A stretch of DNA of 64,000 nucleotides from NCBI RefSeq assembly GCF_900116615.1, contig NZ_FPBF01000006.1, positions 348,432-412,431 on the forward strand. Reading direction: 5' to 3'. Numbering within the stretch: position 1 is the first letter of the stretch; each line of letters begins with the position of its first letter. This stretch comes from Algoriphagus locisalis (GTDB lineage Bacteria; Bacteroidota; Bacteroidia; Cytophagales; Cyclobacteriaceae). Below, one piece after another: positions 8,132-17,236 of this stretch. The notes under the pieces are model-generated. The model was given only the letters and a program-made list of their open reading frames with translations, was not told the DNA's origin and ran no database searches. Made by a program: the position numbers and the translations under genes.

Positions 8132-9919
8132 ATGGCTAAAAAAAGAGGAACTGCTCTAGACGAAACTGAGAAGAGGAAGTTGAATAAGCAGAATTTAAGT
8201 AAGCTGGGAGGCATTTTTCAATTTTTGATGCCTTACAAGGGAGCCTTCTTTTTAGGATTGGTTTTCCTTGTTTTTTCCTCGCTCACGCTACTTACATTTC
8301 CATTTGTTGCCGGTAAATTGATAGATACCGCTCAAGGTACAGGCTGGATAGTGAATGATATCAATTCGATTGCCCTGATATTGGTAGGAATCCTCGCGGT
8401 ACAGAGTGTTTTCTCTTTCTTTCGTGTTTGGCTGTTTGCTTTGGTATCTGAGCGTTCGATGCGGGATATACGTTTGGCATTGTATTCTAGAATGGTCCGC
8501 TTGCCAATGACCTTTTTTGACAAGCGCAGGACAGGTGAGTTGATCAGTAGAATCACATCCGATGTAAGCATGCTTCAGGATACCTTTTCTGTCACCCTGG
8601 CAGAGCTTTTCAGGCAGGTGGTTACGCTGATTGCTGGTGTGATTTTCCTGATGGTGAATACACCTAAATTGACCTTGTTTATGCTGGCTACTTTCCCGGT
8701 TTTGGTGGTAATAGCCATGGTCTTTGGGAAATTCATCCGAAAACTATCCAAGAGTACTCAAGACGAACTTGCTGCGGCAAATGTGATCGTGGAGGAGACC
8801 CTTCAGTCTATCAGTACTGTCAAATCATTTGTTGGAGAAGCGTTTGAATCTGCCCGCTATGGAGCTGGACTGAACAGAGTAGTTGGAGTTGCCCTGCGCG
8901 CCGCCAAATACCGTGGAGCATTTATTTCATTTATCATTTTTGCCTTGTTTGGCGGAATCGTAGCAGTGATGTGGTACGGTGCGAGCCTGGTCAGCTCAGG
9001 CGAAATGAGCGTGGGCGAACTGGTTTCCTTTGTATTGTACACCACGTTTATCGGTGGATCCATAGCTGGTTTGGGGGATATTTATGGACAAGTCCAAAAA
9101 GCCATAGGTTCATCCGAGCGCGTACTGGAAATATTAGATGAGGAGCCTGAGTCAGTGGCCGGACAAAAGACAGACAATTTCCAGGGTAAAATCTCTTTTG
9201 ATCATGTAGGTTTTCATTACCCGACCCGTCCTGAAATGGAGGTGCTAAAAGACCTGACGTTCTATGTGAATCCAGGCGAAAAAGTTGCGCTGGCAGGCCA
9301 TTCAGGCGCTGGGAAATCTACGATTATCCAATTGCTGATGCGCTTTTACGATGTTCAGAAAGGATCAATTCAGGTCGATGATCGTCAGCTGAGCGAATGG
9401 GATCTGGAAAATCTCCGCTCGCATGTAGGAATGGTACCTCAGGAAGTATTGCTCTTTGGAGGTTCGATCCGGGAGAACATAGCTTACGCAAAACCTGGAG
9501 CAACAGAGGAGGAAATTATCTTAGCATCTAAAAAAGCCAATGCCTGGCAGTTTATTTCCCAATTCCCAGAAGGCTTGGACACGCTGGTAGGCGAAAGAGG
9601 TGTGAAGCTTTCTGGTGGTCAAAGGCAGCGTGTGGCAATTGCCCGGGCTATTCTTAAAGATCCATCTATTTTGATCTTGGATGAGGCTACTTCTTCTTTG
9701 GACGCAGAGTCAGAGCACTTGGTACAGGAAGCTTTGGACGAATTGATGAAAGGGCGGACCACTATTATCATCGCGCACAGATTAGCGACCATTCGCAAGG
9801 TGGATAGAATCTATGTGCTCAGCGATGGGGAAATTGTGGAGCAAGGCAATCACGTGGACTTGCTCACTCGCGAAGATGGCTTTTATGCCAATTTGGTGCG
9901 CTTACAATTTGCCGATTAA
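8132..9919 (+). CDS. ABC exporter, fused permease-ATPase (MsbA/TAP-like)
   Basis: 595 residues from the ATG at 8132. The N-terminal half (about residues 35-320) has six membrane helices of the type I exporter fold with the MTFFDKRRTGELISRITSDV coupling-helix region. The C-terminal ATPase has Walker A GHSGAGKST (near residue 390), a Q-loop VPQEVLLFGGSIRENI, signature LSGGQRQR, Walker B ILILDEATSSLD and switch IIIAHRLAT. All catalytic residues are intact. It works as a homodimer moving lipids, peptides or drugs outward; the sequence does not decide the substrate. The frame extends to a TTG at 8105, but that codon lies inside a promoter-like TAAGTTTG (8100-8107), so the ATG is preferred. The stop overlaps by two bases the stop of the convergent methyltransferase gene. 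Confidence 0.9.
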   Translation: MAKKRGTALDETEKRKLNKQNLSKLGGIFQFLMPYKGAFFLGLVFLVFSSLTLLTFPFVAGKLIDTAQGTGWIVNDINSIALILVGILAVQSVFSFFRVWLFALVSERSMRDIRLALYSRMVRLPMTFFDKRRTGELISRITSDVSMLQDTFSVTLAELFRQVVTLIAGVIFLMVNTPKLTLFMLATFPVLVVIAMVFGKFIRKLSKSTQDELAAANVIVEETLQSISTVKSFVGEAFESARYGAGLNRVVGVALRAAKYRGAFISFIIFALFGGIVAVMWYGASLVSSGEMSVGELVSFVLYTTFIGGSIAGLGDIYGQVQKAIGSSERVLEILDEEPESVAGQKTDNFQGKISFDHVGFHYPTRPEMEVLKDLTFYVNPGEKVALAGHSGAGKSTIIQLLMRFYDVQKGSIQVDDRQLSEWDLENLRSHVGMVPQEVLLFGGSIRENIAYAKPGATEEEIILASKKANAWQFISQFPEGLDTLVGERGVKLSGGQRQRVAIARAILKDPSILILDEATSSLDAESEHLVQEALDELMKGRTTIIIAHRLATIRKVDRIYVLSDGEIVEQGNHVDLLTREDGFYANLVRLQFAD

Positions 9920-10587
9920 CTCAGGTTGTGGGCACAGATCGATTTGACCATTCCCATGAATTTTTCCAAATAGAGTTTAGAATCAGGGAAAAGCAGCTGC
10001 ATTTCCTTCTGATCCAGTAATCGGATTTCATCCAGGTATTGCTGCGCATGGGTAGGATCCCATTTTTGCAGTCTGCTCATCTTAGTTTTGGTCAAAAAAA
10101 AGTAAAGCACTTTCTGAGGAAGGTATTGTGCAAATGGAATCGCGTAATGTGCTTCAATCGGAAACCTTCGGTTTGGCGTTTGGATAAAGTGCTTTTTTCC
10201 CACACGCATAATCTCATTGGCCATTTTCTGCTGGTTCTCCCAGGTATATAAGTGCTCAATTACAGAGTTGGAGAAGACCAGATCGAAGCTTTTGTCCGCG
10301 AATTCAGGCATGCTGGTAGCATCACCAATTACGGATTTTATTTTAGGATGCGTAGTTTCTTCTTTGCCTAGATTGAGTAAGGTGATTTCTACCTTAGGCA
10401 AAGAAGGGAGGCTGCTGGTATCCCAGAAATAAGAGGCACCACCTACATCAAGGACTCGAATTGGGTCACTCTTCGAAAAATTCTGAAAGAACAGATTTTC
10501 AAAATCTTTTTGTCTTTGGTTTCTAAATTTGGCTCCCAGAGAATTGGGATTGTCGGAAGGTGAAAAGAAATTGGAAATAAAACTCAT
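9916..10587 (-). CDS. Class I SAM-dependent methyltransferase
   Basis: 223 residues from the ATG at 10587; a TTG ten codons upstream is possible but less likely. A Rossmann methyltransferase domain is seen: motif I VLDVGGASYFWD, a following ITLLNLG strand where an acidic ribose-binding residue would sit, GDATSMPEFADKSFDLVFSN with the motif-IV-like DLVFSNSVIEHL, and HFIQTPNRRFPIEAHY. The pattern resembles methyltransferases that act on small molecules or glycan-linked groups. Substrate is unknown. The gene is convergent with the ABC exporter, the two stops sharing bases 9917-9918. No obvious operon partner lies upstream. Confidence 0.8.
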   Translation of the reverse strand: MSFISNFFSPSDNPNSLGAKFRNQRQKDFENLFFQNFSKSDPIRVLDVGGASYFWDTSSLPSLPKVEITLLNLGKEETTHPKIKSVIGDATSMPEFADKSFDLVFSNSVIEHLYTWENQQKMANEIMRVGKKHFIQTPNRRFPIEAHYAIPFAQYLPQKVLYFFLTKTKMSRLQKWDPTHAQQYLDEIRLLDQKEMQLLFPDSKLYLEKFMGMVKSICAHNLS

Positions 10588-10716
10588 GCGTTGCCTTTGA
10601 GGCGTTTCAGCTAACAAATATTCACAAAAGTAATCAGCCTTGGGGATTCTTTGCTTAAATCTAGAATGATAACCATCTTATTTTATTAAGTGGATTAATT
10701 TTAAGCATAAAAAAAA

Positions 10717-10736
10717 CCTCCTATTTAATTAGGAGG
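10717..10736 (-). terminator. Intrinsic terminator after the universal stress protein gene
   Basis: Inverted repeat CCTCCTA / TAGGAGG with a six-base loop; an A-run on the plus strand (10706-10716) becomes the U-tract when read from the minus strand. It lies about 45 bases beyond the stop of the minus-strand gene. Confidence 0.8.
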
Positions 10737-10779
10737 GTAATTTGTAATAGTTCTGTTGTCGTAGAATTATTTATTCAGC

Positions 10780-11694
10780 TTAAACTTTAAATAGCGCCTC
10801 AAAGAAACCCATTGTTTCACCTTTTTTCTTAAAGATCAGCATGGGTAGGATATTATTAACCAAGACTAATTTTTCGGCAACGCTTCCAAGTAAAATAGAA
10901 GCAGATTTAGTTTTTCCGCGCGAACCAAGCAAGATCATATCTGCACCGACTTTTCCGGCTTCTTCGAGCAAGGCTTTACCCTGTCCCTCCCCGTTATTCA
11001 ATACGAACCGACATTCCAGTTCCTTGTGATTGAATTTTTGGATAAACCGCTTAAAATCTTCTTGGGCATTTTCTTTCATGATTTCCGCAAACTCTTCAAA
11101 TGATTTGCCGGTTTTAGAGTAACCGTGCGGCACTTCATATAAGTGAACAGGAATTAGTTCGGCGCCCAATTCCTCGGAGATTCGCTCCCCGAAATCATAA
11201 ATTAAGTCGGTATGGTCAGAGAAATCCGACGGAATCATAATTTTCTTAGGCAAGCCAGGTGGCCGACGTTCCTGTAGGAGTAAAACTGAGCAAGGGGCCT
11301 TTTTGGCTATACCCTTAGCTAAAGATCCTGATCCTTCAAGCTCTTCTTTCCTACCCATTATGATCAGATCTACATCTTTGATCTTGGCCCATCGGAGTAG
11401 GGTGTCTAGGGGATGCGCTCCCTCCTCGGCAAACACCTCGATATCCATGCTCTCAGGAAAATCAAACTCTTCCAGTTTTGACTTGATTAAAGCTTCGATG
11501 GACTCATCTCCTGGGGCTAAAAGTTCCGGGTGATTTTTAAGAATTTCATCAGGAACTGCTAGGTTTTTAGCCACATGGACAAAGTAGCATTTATCTATTC
11601 CTAAGAAATTTAGGTACACTATTGTCTTTTTGATCAGGATATCATCCATCTCGGTGAGATCAAGACCAATCATGGCCTTATAAAAATACTTCAT
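10780..11694 (-). CDS. Tandem-domain universal stress protein (UspA family)
   Basis: 304 residues made of two Usp domains, roughly 1-145 and 148-293. The first begins FYKAMIGLDLTEMDDILI and ends SVLLLQERR; the second begins KKIMIPSDFSDHTDLI. The second domain keeps the nucleotide-binding pattern G-x2-G-x9-G-S (LLGSRGKTKSASILLGSVAE). In the first, the corresponding stretch GRKEELEGSGSLAKGIAKK departs from that pattern, so only the C-terminal domain may bind ATP. Tandem Usp proteins are cytoplasmic stress or dormancy factors that act as intramolecular dimers. Single gene with its own terminator; about 100 bases separate it from the divergent 2H phosphoesterase gene. Confidence 0.9.
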   Translation of the reverse strand: MKYFYKAMIGLDLTEMDDILIKKTIVYLNFLGIDKCYFVHVAKNLAVPDEILKNHPELLAPGDESIEALIKSKLEEFDFPESMDIEVFAEEGAHPLDTLLRWAKIKDVDLIIMGRKEELEGSGSLAKGIAKKAPCSVLLLQERRPPGLPKKIMIPSDFSDHTDLIYDFGERISEELGAELIPVHLYEVPHGYSKTGKSFEEFAEIMKENAQEDFKRFIQKFNHKELECRFVLNNGEGQGKALLEEAGKVGADMILLGSRGKTKSASILLGSVAEKLVLVNNILPMLIFKKKGETMGFFEALFKV

Positions 11695-11765
11695 AGTTGT
11701 TTGGCGTTTATTCCCCTTAATTTAAAGCTTTGATCCAGTTTAACGAATAGTTTTTATGTTTTTAC

Positions 11766-11794
11766 TTGATGATTTGCTTTTCGAGGTAGATTTG
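11766..11794 (+). promoter_or_regulatory. Bacteroidota promoter (TTG-N18-TAGATTTG) before the 2H phosphoesterase gene
   Basis: TTG at 11766-11768 and TAGATTTG at 11787-11794 are 18 bases apart, matching the Bacteroidota -33/-7 arrangement. Transcription would begin near 11801, which is downstream of the ATGs at 11796 and 11799 and just before the ATG at 11808. This decides the start chosen for the gene. Confidence 0.55.
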
Positions 11795-11807
11795 TATGAT
11801 GAAGGTA

Positions 11808-12350
11808 ATGCAAAAATATTTTTTGGCTATTGTGCCTGAAGGAAAGTTTCAAGAGCAGGTTACTCAGTTGAAATGGGATATTAGAGAAAAGTTTCAGTCA
11901 AAATATGCCCTTAAATCACCGGCTCATATTACAGTAAAAATGCCTTTTAGCTATAATGAGGCGAAGGAAGAAAAGTTGTTTGAGAAGCTCCAAGGGTTTA
12001 TTGCAGGCCATAGACCTATGACTATGAATATAGCAGGAGTGAAGACATTTGGCAGCCGTGTGATCTATCTGGGGGTAGAGGCAGGGCAGGATTTATTTGA
12101 TTTTCAGAGTGATTTGAAGACCTTTTGTAAAAGGGAGTTGAATCTGGTAGATGAGCTGAGCGATCGGAATTTTCATCCCCACATGACTATAGCCTTTAAG
12201 GATATTAAAAAGACTCAGTTTCAGAATATCTTGGAATTTGCCACAGAAGCGCGCCTAACTAAAGATATGAGTGTAAATGAAATAGTCCTTCTGAAAAAGG
12301 TTGCCGCTAGTTGGGTAAGTCATAAAAAACTAAGTCTGAAGGATGTCTAA
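11808..12350 (+). CDS. 2H phosphoesterase / 2'-5' RNA ligase family protein
   Basis: 180 residues from the third in-frame ATG (11808), chosen because the promoter-like element would start RNA after the ATGs at 11796 and 11799. Two HxT motifs define the 2H superfamily: HITVKMPF with H40 and, about 85 residues later, HPHMTIAF. These paired histidines act on 2',3'-cyclic phosphodiester bonds of RNA or nucleotides. Relatives include ThpR-like and YjcG-like proteins; the true substrate of this branch is not known. The product should be near leaderless. It is divergent from the stress protein gene and convergent with the susD gene. Confidence 0.85.
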   Translation: MQKYFLAIVPEGKFQEQVTQLKWDIREKFQSKYALKSPAHITVKMPFSYNEAKEEKLFEKLQGFIAGHRPMTMNIAGVKTFGSRVIYLGVEAGQDLFDFQSDLKTFCKRELNLVDELSDRNFHPHMTIAFKDIKKTQFQNILEFATEARLTKDMSVNEIVLLKKVAASWVSHKKLSLKDV

Positions 12351-12414
12351 GCACTTTTAACTCATGATTTCAGGTAATAATATACAGGGAATCAGTAAAT
12401 ATCTATGGCAAAAA

Positions 12415-12440
12415 AAATAGCCGAGTCGCCCCGGCTATTT
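12415..12440 (-). terminator. Intrinsic terminator of the susCD operon
   Basis: Nine-base-pair stem AAATAGCCG / CGGCTATTT with an eight-base loop and an A-run on its left, giving a U-tract on the minus strand. It lies about 25 bases beyond the susD-like stop. Confidence 0.8.
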
Positions 12441-12464
12441 AAAATTGTTTAGAAGAAAGATTAC

Positions 12465-13973
12465 TTAGTATCCAGGATTTTGATCTGCATTGGTAAGAGC
12501 AGAATTGTTATCCAACTCTACAGTAGGAATTGGCAACAAATCATACCTGCTTTGGTAGCCAGCTATAGGCTCATTTGATAGGTAGCCCATTCTTCTCCAT
12601 CTTCGGATATCTCTATTTCGAACTTGCTCTCCAGGCATTTCTACCCGTCTTTCATGCATAATGGCCAGTCTGGTTTGCTCTTTTGTTCCTGTTGGAAACT
12701 GAGCCGTAGGATATTCTGGCATTTGTACATCAGCCCTGTTTCTAGTAGCATTAAGGTAAGGTAATGCCGCTGATGGTCCAGTGAGTTCATTTTCCACTTC
12801 AGCCATCATTAGCAGAACATCTGCATATCTGATAGACCGGAAGTTGATGCCAGACTGTTGGTTTTCATTTGCTCTCTTGTAGATCGTCTGGTATTTTCTC
12901 CAGCTTGGCTTAGTGAAATCCCCCTGTACTGTTGATTCATCAAGCACACTTTCCCCTGCATTAAAGGTGTCTCCCAGACGGTAGAAATTGTAGCTCTTCC
13001 TAGGGTCTTCTTTTGGAGTGGTTTCAAATTCGTTTACTAGACCGGTGTTTGGAATTAAGTTTCTCCAGGCATTAGGACCATATTCCTGACCTCTAAATGT
13101 GATTTCCGCAATTCCAGTACCATCGGCATTCCATCCTCCTGCATTCCCCTGAGACTCAGTAAACTGGATTTCCCAGATTGACTCGGAATTGTTTTCATTT
13201 TCCTCTTCGAAATTATCCAAATAACGATCTACCAGCGAATACTGGTTTGAGTTGATTACCTCAGTCAAATATGGTCTTGCACCGGTATAATCACCTTGGA
13301 AAATAAGTAGTTTGGCAGCCAATGCCTGCGCAGCTCCTTTGCTTGCCCGTCCTACATCAGAACCTGAATAAGTGCTTGCCAGTGGAAGGCGTGAGATCGC
13401 TTCATTGAGGTCGTTTAAAGACTGAGCATAAGACTCTGCCTGAGTAGATCTAGCCAAACCATCAGGAGAAGTAGCGGAGGTAGTCATTAGCGGAACTCCA
13501 CCCCACAGGGTGGACAATTCGTAGAATGCTAAACCTCTCAAGAAATAGGCTTCACCTACAATTCTGCTTCGTAAATCGTCTGTAATATCGTCAGTAGCAT
13601 TTTCTGCATTTTCTATCACCAGGTTTGCTCGGTGGATTAGTCTATACCATCCTCTCCAGTTTGCTTCTACCTGAGGGTTGGAGCCATCAAAGACATAGTT
13701 GAGTACCTGAGCTCTAGGGGCTTCAAGCTGTCCCCCTCCAGACTCTACATCATCCGAAAGTAAGTCGTGTAAAAAGAAATACTCTCTGTTATATAAGTTG
13801 TTTCCTTGGAGTGTAGCATATACAGAGTTCACTGCCGCTATGAGTTGAGGTCCTGTTTTGTAGAAAGTCTCCGTACCCAATTGATTTGGGTTCACCGGAT
13901 TCAATACTTCCTCATCACAGGCCACTAAGCCCACAGCCATTATCACTGCCAAAAACGTGGATCTTGTTTTCAT
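12465..13973 (-). CDS. SusD/RagB-like outer-membrane nutrient-binding lipoprotein
   Basis: 502 residues. The signal peptide ends in a lipobox (AVGLVAC, Cys19). The N-terminal part shows the SusD-like hallmarks NPNQLGTETFYKTGPQLIAAVN and tetratricopeptide-type helices (IVGEAYFLRGLAFYELSTLW), and the C-terminus has the RagB/SusD signature RRWRRMGYLS and LLPIPTVELD ending NADQNPGY. SusD-like proteins form the lid over the SusC barrel and capture glycans or peptides at the cell surface. It follows the SusC-like gene by 17 bases and shares its terminator. No glycoside hydrolase, protease or dedicated regulator gene lies next to the pair, so the substrate cannot be read from context. Confidence 0.95.
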   Translation of the reverse strand: MKTRSTFLAVIMAVGLVACDEEVLNPVNPNQLGTETFYKTGPQLIAAVNSVYATLQGNNLYNREYFFLHDLLSDDVESGGGQLEAPRAQVLNYVFDGSNPQVEANWRGWYRLIHRANLVIENAENATDDITDDLRSRIVGEAYFLRGLAFYELSTLWGGVPLMTTSATSPDGLARSTQAESYAQSLNDLNEAISRLPLASTYSGSDVGRASKGAAQALAAKLLIFQGDYTGARPYLTEVINSNQYSLVDRYLDNFEEENENNSESIWEIQFTESQGNAGGWNADGTGIAEITFRGQEYGPNAWRNLIPNTGLVNEFETTPKEDPRKSYNFYRLGDTFNAGESVLDESTVQGDFTKPSWRKYQTIYKRANENQQSGINFRSIRYADVLLMMAEVENELTGPSAALPYLNATRNRADVQMPEYPTAQFPTGTKEQTRLAIMHERRVEMPGEQVRNRDIRRWRRMGYLSNEPIAGYQSRYDLLPIPTVELDNNSALTNADQNPGY

Positions 13974-13990
13974 GATTTCTTTATTTATAA

Positions 13991-16900
13991 TTAAAATGAA
14001 AGTTGAATACCTCCCATGATCGTGCGAGCTGCAGGGAATTGACCATAGTCAATACCTGTGCCAAGGGACGAGTTGATACCCGTACGAGCAGCGACTTCAG
14101 GGTCATAACCTGAATAATCTGTGATTGTTAGCAGATTCTGCGCTGAGAGATATACTCTTACTTTTGAAATGTTTCCTTTGCTCCAAGTGTTCAGTAGGCT
14201 ACTTGGAATACTATATCCTACGGAGATGTTTTTCAATCTCAAATAGGAACCGTCTTCTACGAATCTTGAGCTAGCTCTAGCATTTCTATTTGGATCGCCT
14301 GATATAGCTCTAGGTACATCCGTATTGGTATTGGATGGTGTCCAACGATCCAGTACAACATCACTTGCACCAAATAGCCTTGTCATACCTTCAGTGTGGT
14401 AGCGAAGATTGTTGAAAATCTCATTGCCAGAGACTCCTTGCCAGAACATGGTAAAATCAAAGCCTTTGTAAGAAGCATTCGCATTTAGTCCATAGGTGAA
14501 GTCCGGTAAATAATGTCCAAGGTTAGTTCGGTCATTGGCATCAATTACCCCATCGTTATTGATATCTCTAAATCGAATATCTCCGGCTGCAGTATGCGTA
14601 GTTGGATCATATTCAGCTGGGTCGTCTGGGAGGATTTGTCTTGGAGCTGCTTGCGCTTCCTCATTGGTCTGGAAGATTCCATCCGCTATCCAGCCTAAGA
14701 AATAAGCAATAGGCTGTCCCTCTTCAGTTAGAGTCATCGCATCTCCCTGAAAAGCTGGTCCAAAGATGGTGTTTCCTGTACCCAAAGACACTAATTCATT
14801 GTTAACAAATCCCATATTTCCATCTATTGACATCTGGAAATCTCCAGAGCGAAGTTGATAACCCGCTGTAATTTCAAGTCCGGTGTTTTTAACTGTACCC
14901 ACATTGGCTACTGGCGCACCATCAAAACCTAATGATGGAGGAATAGGAACTCCCAGAATCATGTCCTCAGTAGTATTTTCAAACCATTCCAAAGAAAGAT
15001 TGAACTGGTCATTAAATAACCCCAAATCCAATCCAATGTTTTTCATGATCGTAGTTTCCCACTTCAAATCCGCATTTGCCAAGGCGCTGATGGTACTTCC
15101 TGTCAGTAAGTTGTCATCAAAGTTGTAAAACAAGTTGGAGTTGATTGTTGCTTGATATACGTAATCACCGATACGGTCATTTCCTGTTTCTCCATAGCTT
15201 GCGCGTAGTTTCAAGTCACTTACAGCTTCGACACCTTGCATAAAACCTTCTTCACTTACTCTCCAGCCCACAGACAAAGAAGGGAAGGTACCCCATTTAT
15301 TATCCGGGCCAAATCTGGATCCACCATCACGTCGGATACTTGCACTTATCAAATACTTTTGCGCGTAGTCGTAGTTAACTCTACCCACATAGGATATAAG
15401 TCCATATTCTGTTCGCGTACTGGATGTGGTTTGGTTCTCAACTCCTTGAAGTTCTTTTACCTCGTTGGTTAGCGAGTTTTGACCAGAGCCGGTTAAGCTT
15501 GAAAAGGTAGAAGTTTGTCGCTCTATTACGCCGAGCGCGTCTAGATGATGCTTCCCAAAGTCAGTAGTATAAGTGAACTGATTACTGATCAATGGAGATA
15601 CAAAAGTAGATCTCGTCTGGCTGATGGCAGCAAATGGCTGAACGCTGAAGTCGCCGGCGTTGAAGCTTGGCGTATAATCAAAGGTATTGCCTAATCCTAT
15701 ATCCATACCTACCAAAAACTTATAATCAAGACCCTTTAGGATATTTACAGTCACATAGCCGGAACCAAGGATTTTGTAATCCTCAACATTGTTTCGTCTC
15801 AATTCTGCATTGAGAACTGGGTTTTCAGGATCCGAGCCATCTACTCGATCTGATGCTCTAAAGCCTCCTAATCTTGATGCATCACGTACAGGGATGTACG
15901 GAATGGACTTCACAATATGTTCCAGTTGGCTACGTCCCCCAGAGAATGGTTCATTTTGCCTGTCAGAATATGCTACGGTCAAGGTCTGACCAATCTTTAT
16001 TCTATCATTGATTTTAAATTCAGTATTTGAGCGCATAGAAACCCGCTCGAATCCTGTACCTCGCATGATACCATCTTGAGCAAAATAGCCCACTGAGAAA
16101 TTATAAAGGGCATTTTCTGTACCACCAGCCACGTTGAGGTTATAATCCTGAATCGGGGCTGATTGGAACATTTCGTCCTGATAATCTATGTCATTGTTGG
16201 CAAATTCTCCCAGATTATCAAATCTGGCTGGGGCATCTTCTCCCGCATTTCCTAGAAGATCTCTACCAAATGCGATGTATTGATCGCGATTAAGGAGATT
16301 TAGCGTTTTCCAGGCATTTTGTACGCCATAATAGGCATCCAGAGAAACTACTGGTTTGCCTATTTTACCTTTTTTCGTGGTTACCAAAATAACCCCATTT
16401 GCACCTCTTGAACCGTAAATAGCGGCTGTGGAGGCGTCTTTCAGAACTTCTATGGATTCGATGTCTGCCGGGTTGATTTGATTCAGTCCACCCGCTGGCA
16501 TTCCGTCGATCACATAGAGTGGTTCATTGTTACCTACCGTACCCACACCACGGATTCTTACTATGGGGTTGGTTCCTGGCGATCCAGAATTGGTTACGTT
16601 GACACCTGCAGCTCGACCCTGAAGTGCCGAAGCTAAGCTTGGAACTGGTAGGGCCCGGATCTGCTCAGAGCCTACCGAGGAAATAGCGCCGGTTACTTTG
16701 GCTCTTTCTTGAGTACCGTAGCCGACTACCACAACCTCTGAAAGTTGGGAAAGATCCTCATCCAGAGTTACATTGAGCTCACTGGAATTTCCTACACGTA
16801 CTTCTCTTGAAGTGTAGCCAATAAATGAGAAAACTAGAATTGATTCGTCCGATGGGACGGTTAAGCTAAAGTTTCCATCGATATCCGATGCCGTACCGAT

Positions 16901-17095
16901 AGTGGTACCTTTAACCAGTACATTCACACCGGGCATGGTTTCGCCGGTGGATGATTTAATGACTCCGCTAACAGTTTTACTTTGGGCGAAGGTGCTTCCT
17001 GATGCTATAAGAAACAGGAATAGTGATAGCACAAATCCATGAAGAATTTTCCATGGGGGTAGTGCACGAGATTTTGGGTAAATCGTTTTACACAT
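13991..17095 (-). CDS. SusC/RagA-family TonB-linked outer-membrane receptor
   Basis: 1034 residues. Signal peptide to about residue 37 (SGSTFAQ); CarboxypepD_reg-like domain at 41-112 (VSGVIKSSTGETMPGVNVLV); probable TonB box region SEVVVVGYGTQE near 119-130; plug domain at 130-245 with the SusC-type signature VLKDASTAAIYGSRGANGVI near 217-236; then a 22-stranded-barrel-sized C-terminal region ending in a Phe (GGIQLSF). It imports a substrate handed over by the SusD-like lid, powered by TonB-ExbBD. It is first in a two-gene operon. The 5' leader holds a strong hairpin and the upstream region a repeated 15-mer, both possible control sites. The long N-terminus before the hydrophobic core (about 18 residues) is usual for these proteins. 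Confidence 0.95.
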   Translation of the reverse strand: MCKTIYPKSRALPPWKILHGFVLSLFLFLIASGSTFAQSKTVSGVIKSSTGETMPGVNVLVKGTTIGTASDIDGNFSLTVPSDESILVFSFIGYTSREVRVGNSSELNVTLDEDLSQLSEVVVVGYGTQERAKVTGAISSVGSEQIRALPVPSLASALQGRAAGVNVTNSGSPGTNPIVRIRGVGTVGNNEPLYVIDGMPAGGLNQINPADIESIEVLKDASTAAIYGSRGANGVILVTTKKGKIGKPVVSLDAYYGVQNAWKTLNLLNRDQYIAFGRDLLGNAGEDAPARFDNLGEFANNDIDYQDEMFQSAPIQDYNLNVAGGTENALYNFSVGYFAQDGIMRGTGFERVSMRSNTEFKINDRIKIGQTLTVAYSDRQNEPFSGGRSQLEHIVKSIPYIPVRDASRLGGFRASDRVDGSDPENPVLNAELRRNNVEDYKILGSGYVTVNILKGLDYKFLVGMDIGLGNTFDYTPSFNAGDFSVQPFAAISQTRSTFVSPLISNQFTYTTDFGKHHLDALGVIERQTSTFSSLTGSGQNSLTNEVKELQGVENQTTSSTRTEYGLISYVGRVNYDYAQKYLISASIRRDGGSRFGPDNKWGTFPSLSVGWRVSEEGFMQGVEAVSDLKLRASYGETGNDRIGDYVYQATINSNLFYNFDDNLLTGSTISALANADLKWETTIMKNIGLDLGLFNDQFNLSLEWFENTTEDMILGVPIPPSLGFDGAPVANVGTVKNTGLEITAGYQLRSGDFQMSIDGNMGFVNNELVSLGTGNTIFGPAFQGDAMTLTEEGQPIAYFLGWIADGIFQTNEEAQAAPRQILPDDPAEYDPTTHTAAGDIRFRDINNDGVIDANDRTNLGHYLPDFTYGLNANASYKGFDFTMFWQGVSGNEIFNNLRYHTEGMTRLFGASDVVLDRWTPSNTNTDVPRAISGDPNRNARASSRFVEDGSYLRLKNISVGYSIPSSLLNTWSKGNISKVRVYLSAQNLLTITDYSGYDPEVAARTGINSSLGTGIDYGQFPAARTIMGGIQLSF

Positions 17096-17111
17096 AAGTT
17101 TAAGAAATTTT

Positions 17112-17134
17112 TAACAGGTTCTTTTAACCTGTTA
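17112..17134 (-). promoter_or_regulatory. Perfect inverted repeat in the susC 5' leader
   Basis: TAACAGGTT, a five-base spacer CTTTT, then AACCTGTTA. The 9-bp perfect stem ends 16 bases before the susC start codon (17095). As RNA it would form a stable hairpin next to the translation start; as DNA it is a near-palindromic 23-bp operator. It has no U-tract in the right place to be an ordinary terminator of susC. Confidence 0.6.
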
Positions 17135-17187
17135 GGTTTGAGATGGGTAAATTGTATTGCTTGTTACAGCAGTATTATGCCGTTAAT

Positions 17188-17236
17188 GTAAAAATCTTTT
17201 TTTGGTTATAATTATTATTACGTAAAAATCTTTTTT
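17188..17236. repeat. Two direct copies of GTAAAAATCTTTTTT upstream of susC
   Basis: The 15-base word occurs exactly at 17188-17202 and 17222-17236, 34 bases start to start, roughly three helical turns. It lies about 95-140 bases upstream of the susC start. The spacing and exactness in otherwise irregular AT-rich DNA suggest a pair of regulator-binding sites, but low complexity makes chance recurrence possible. Confidence 0.4.

Noticed and set aside
12465..17095. A complete polysaccharide utilisation locus
   Set aside because: Only the susC-susD pair is present; no glycoside hydrolase, sulfatase or sensor/regulator gene is adjacent.
17188..17236. CRISPR-like repeats
   Set aside because: Only two copies of a low-complexity 15-mer, and no cas genes or spacer series.
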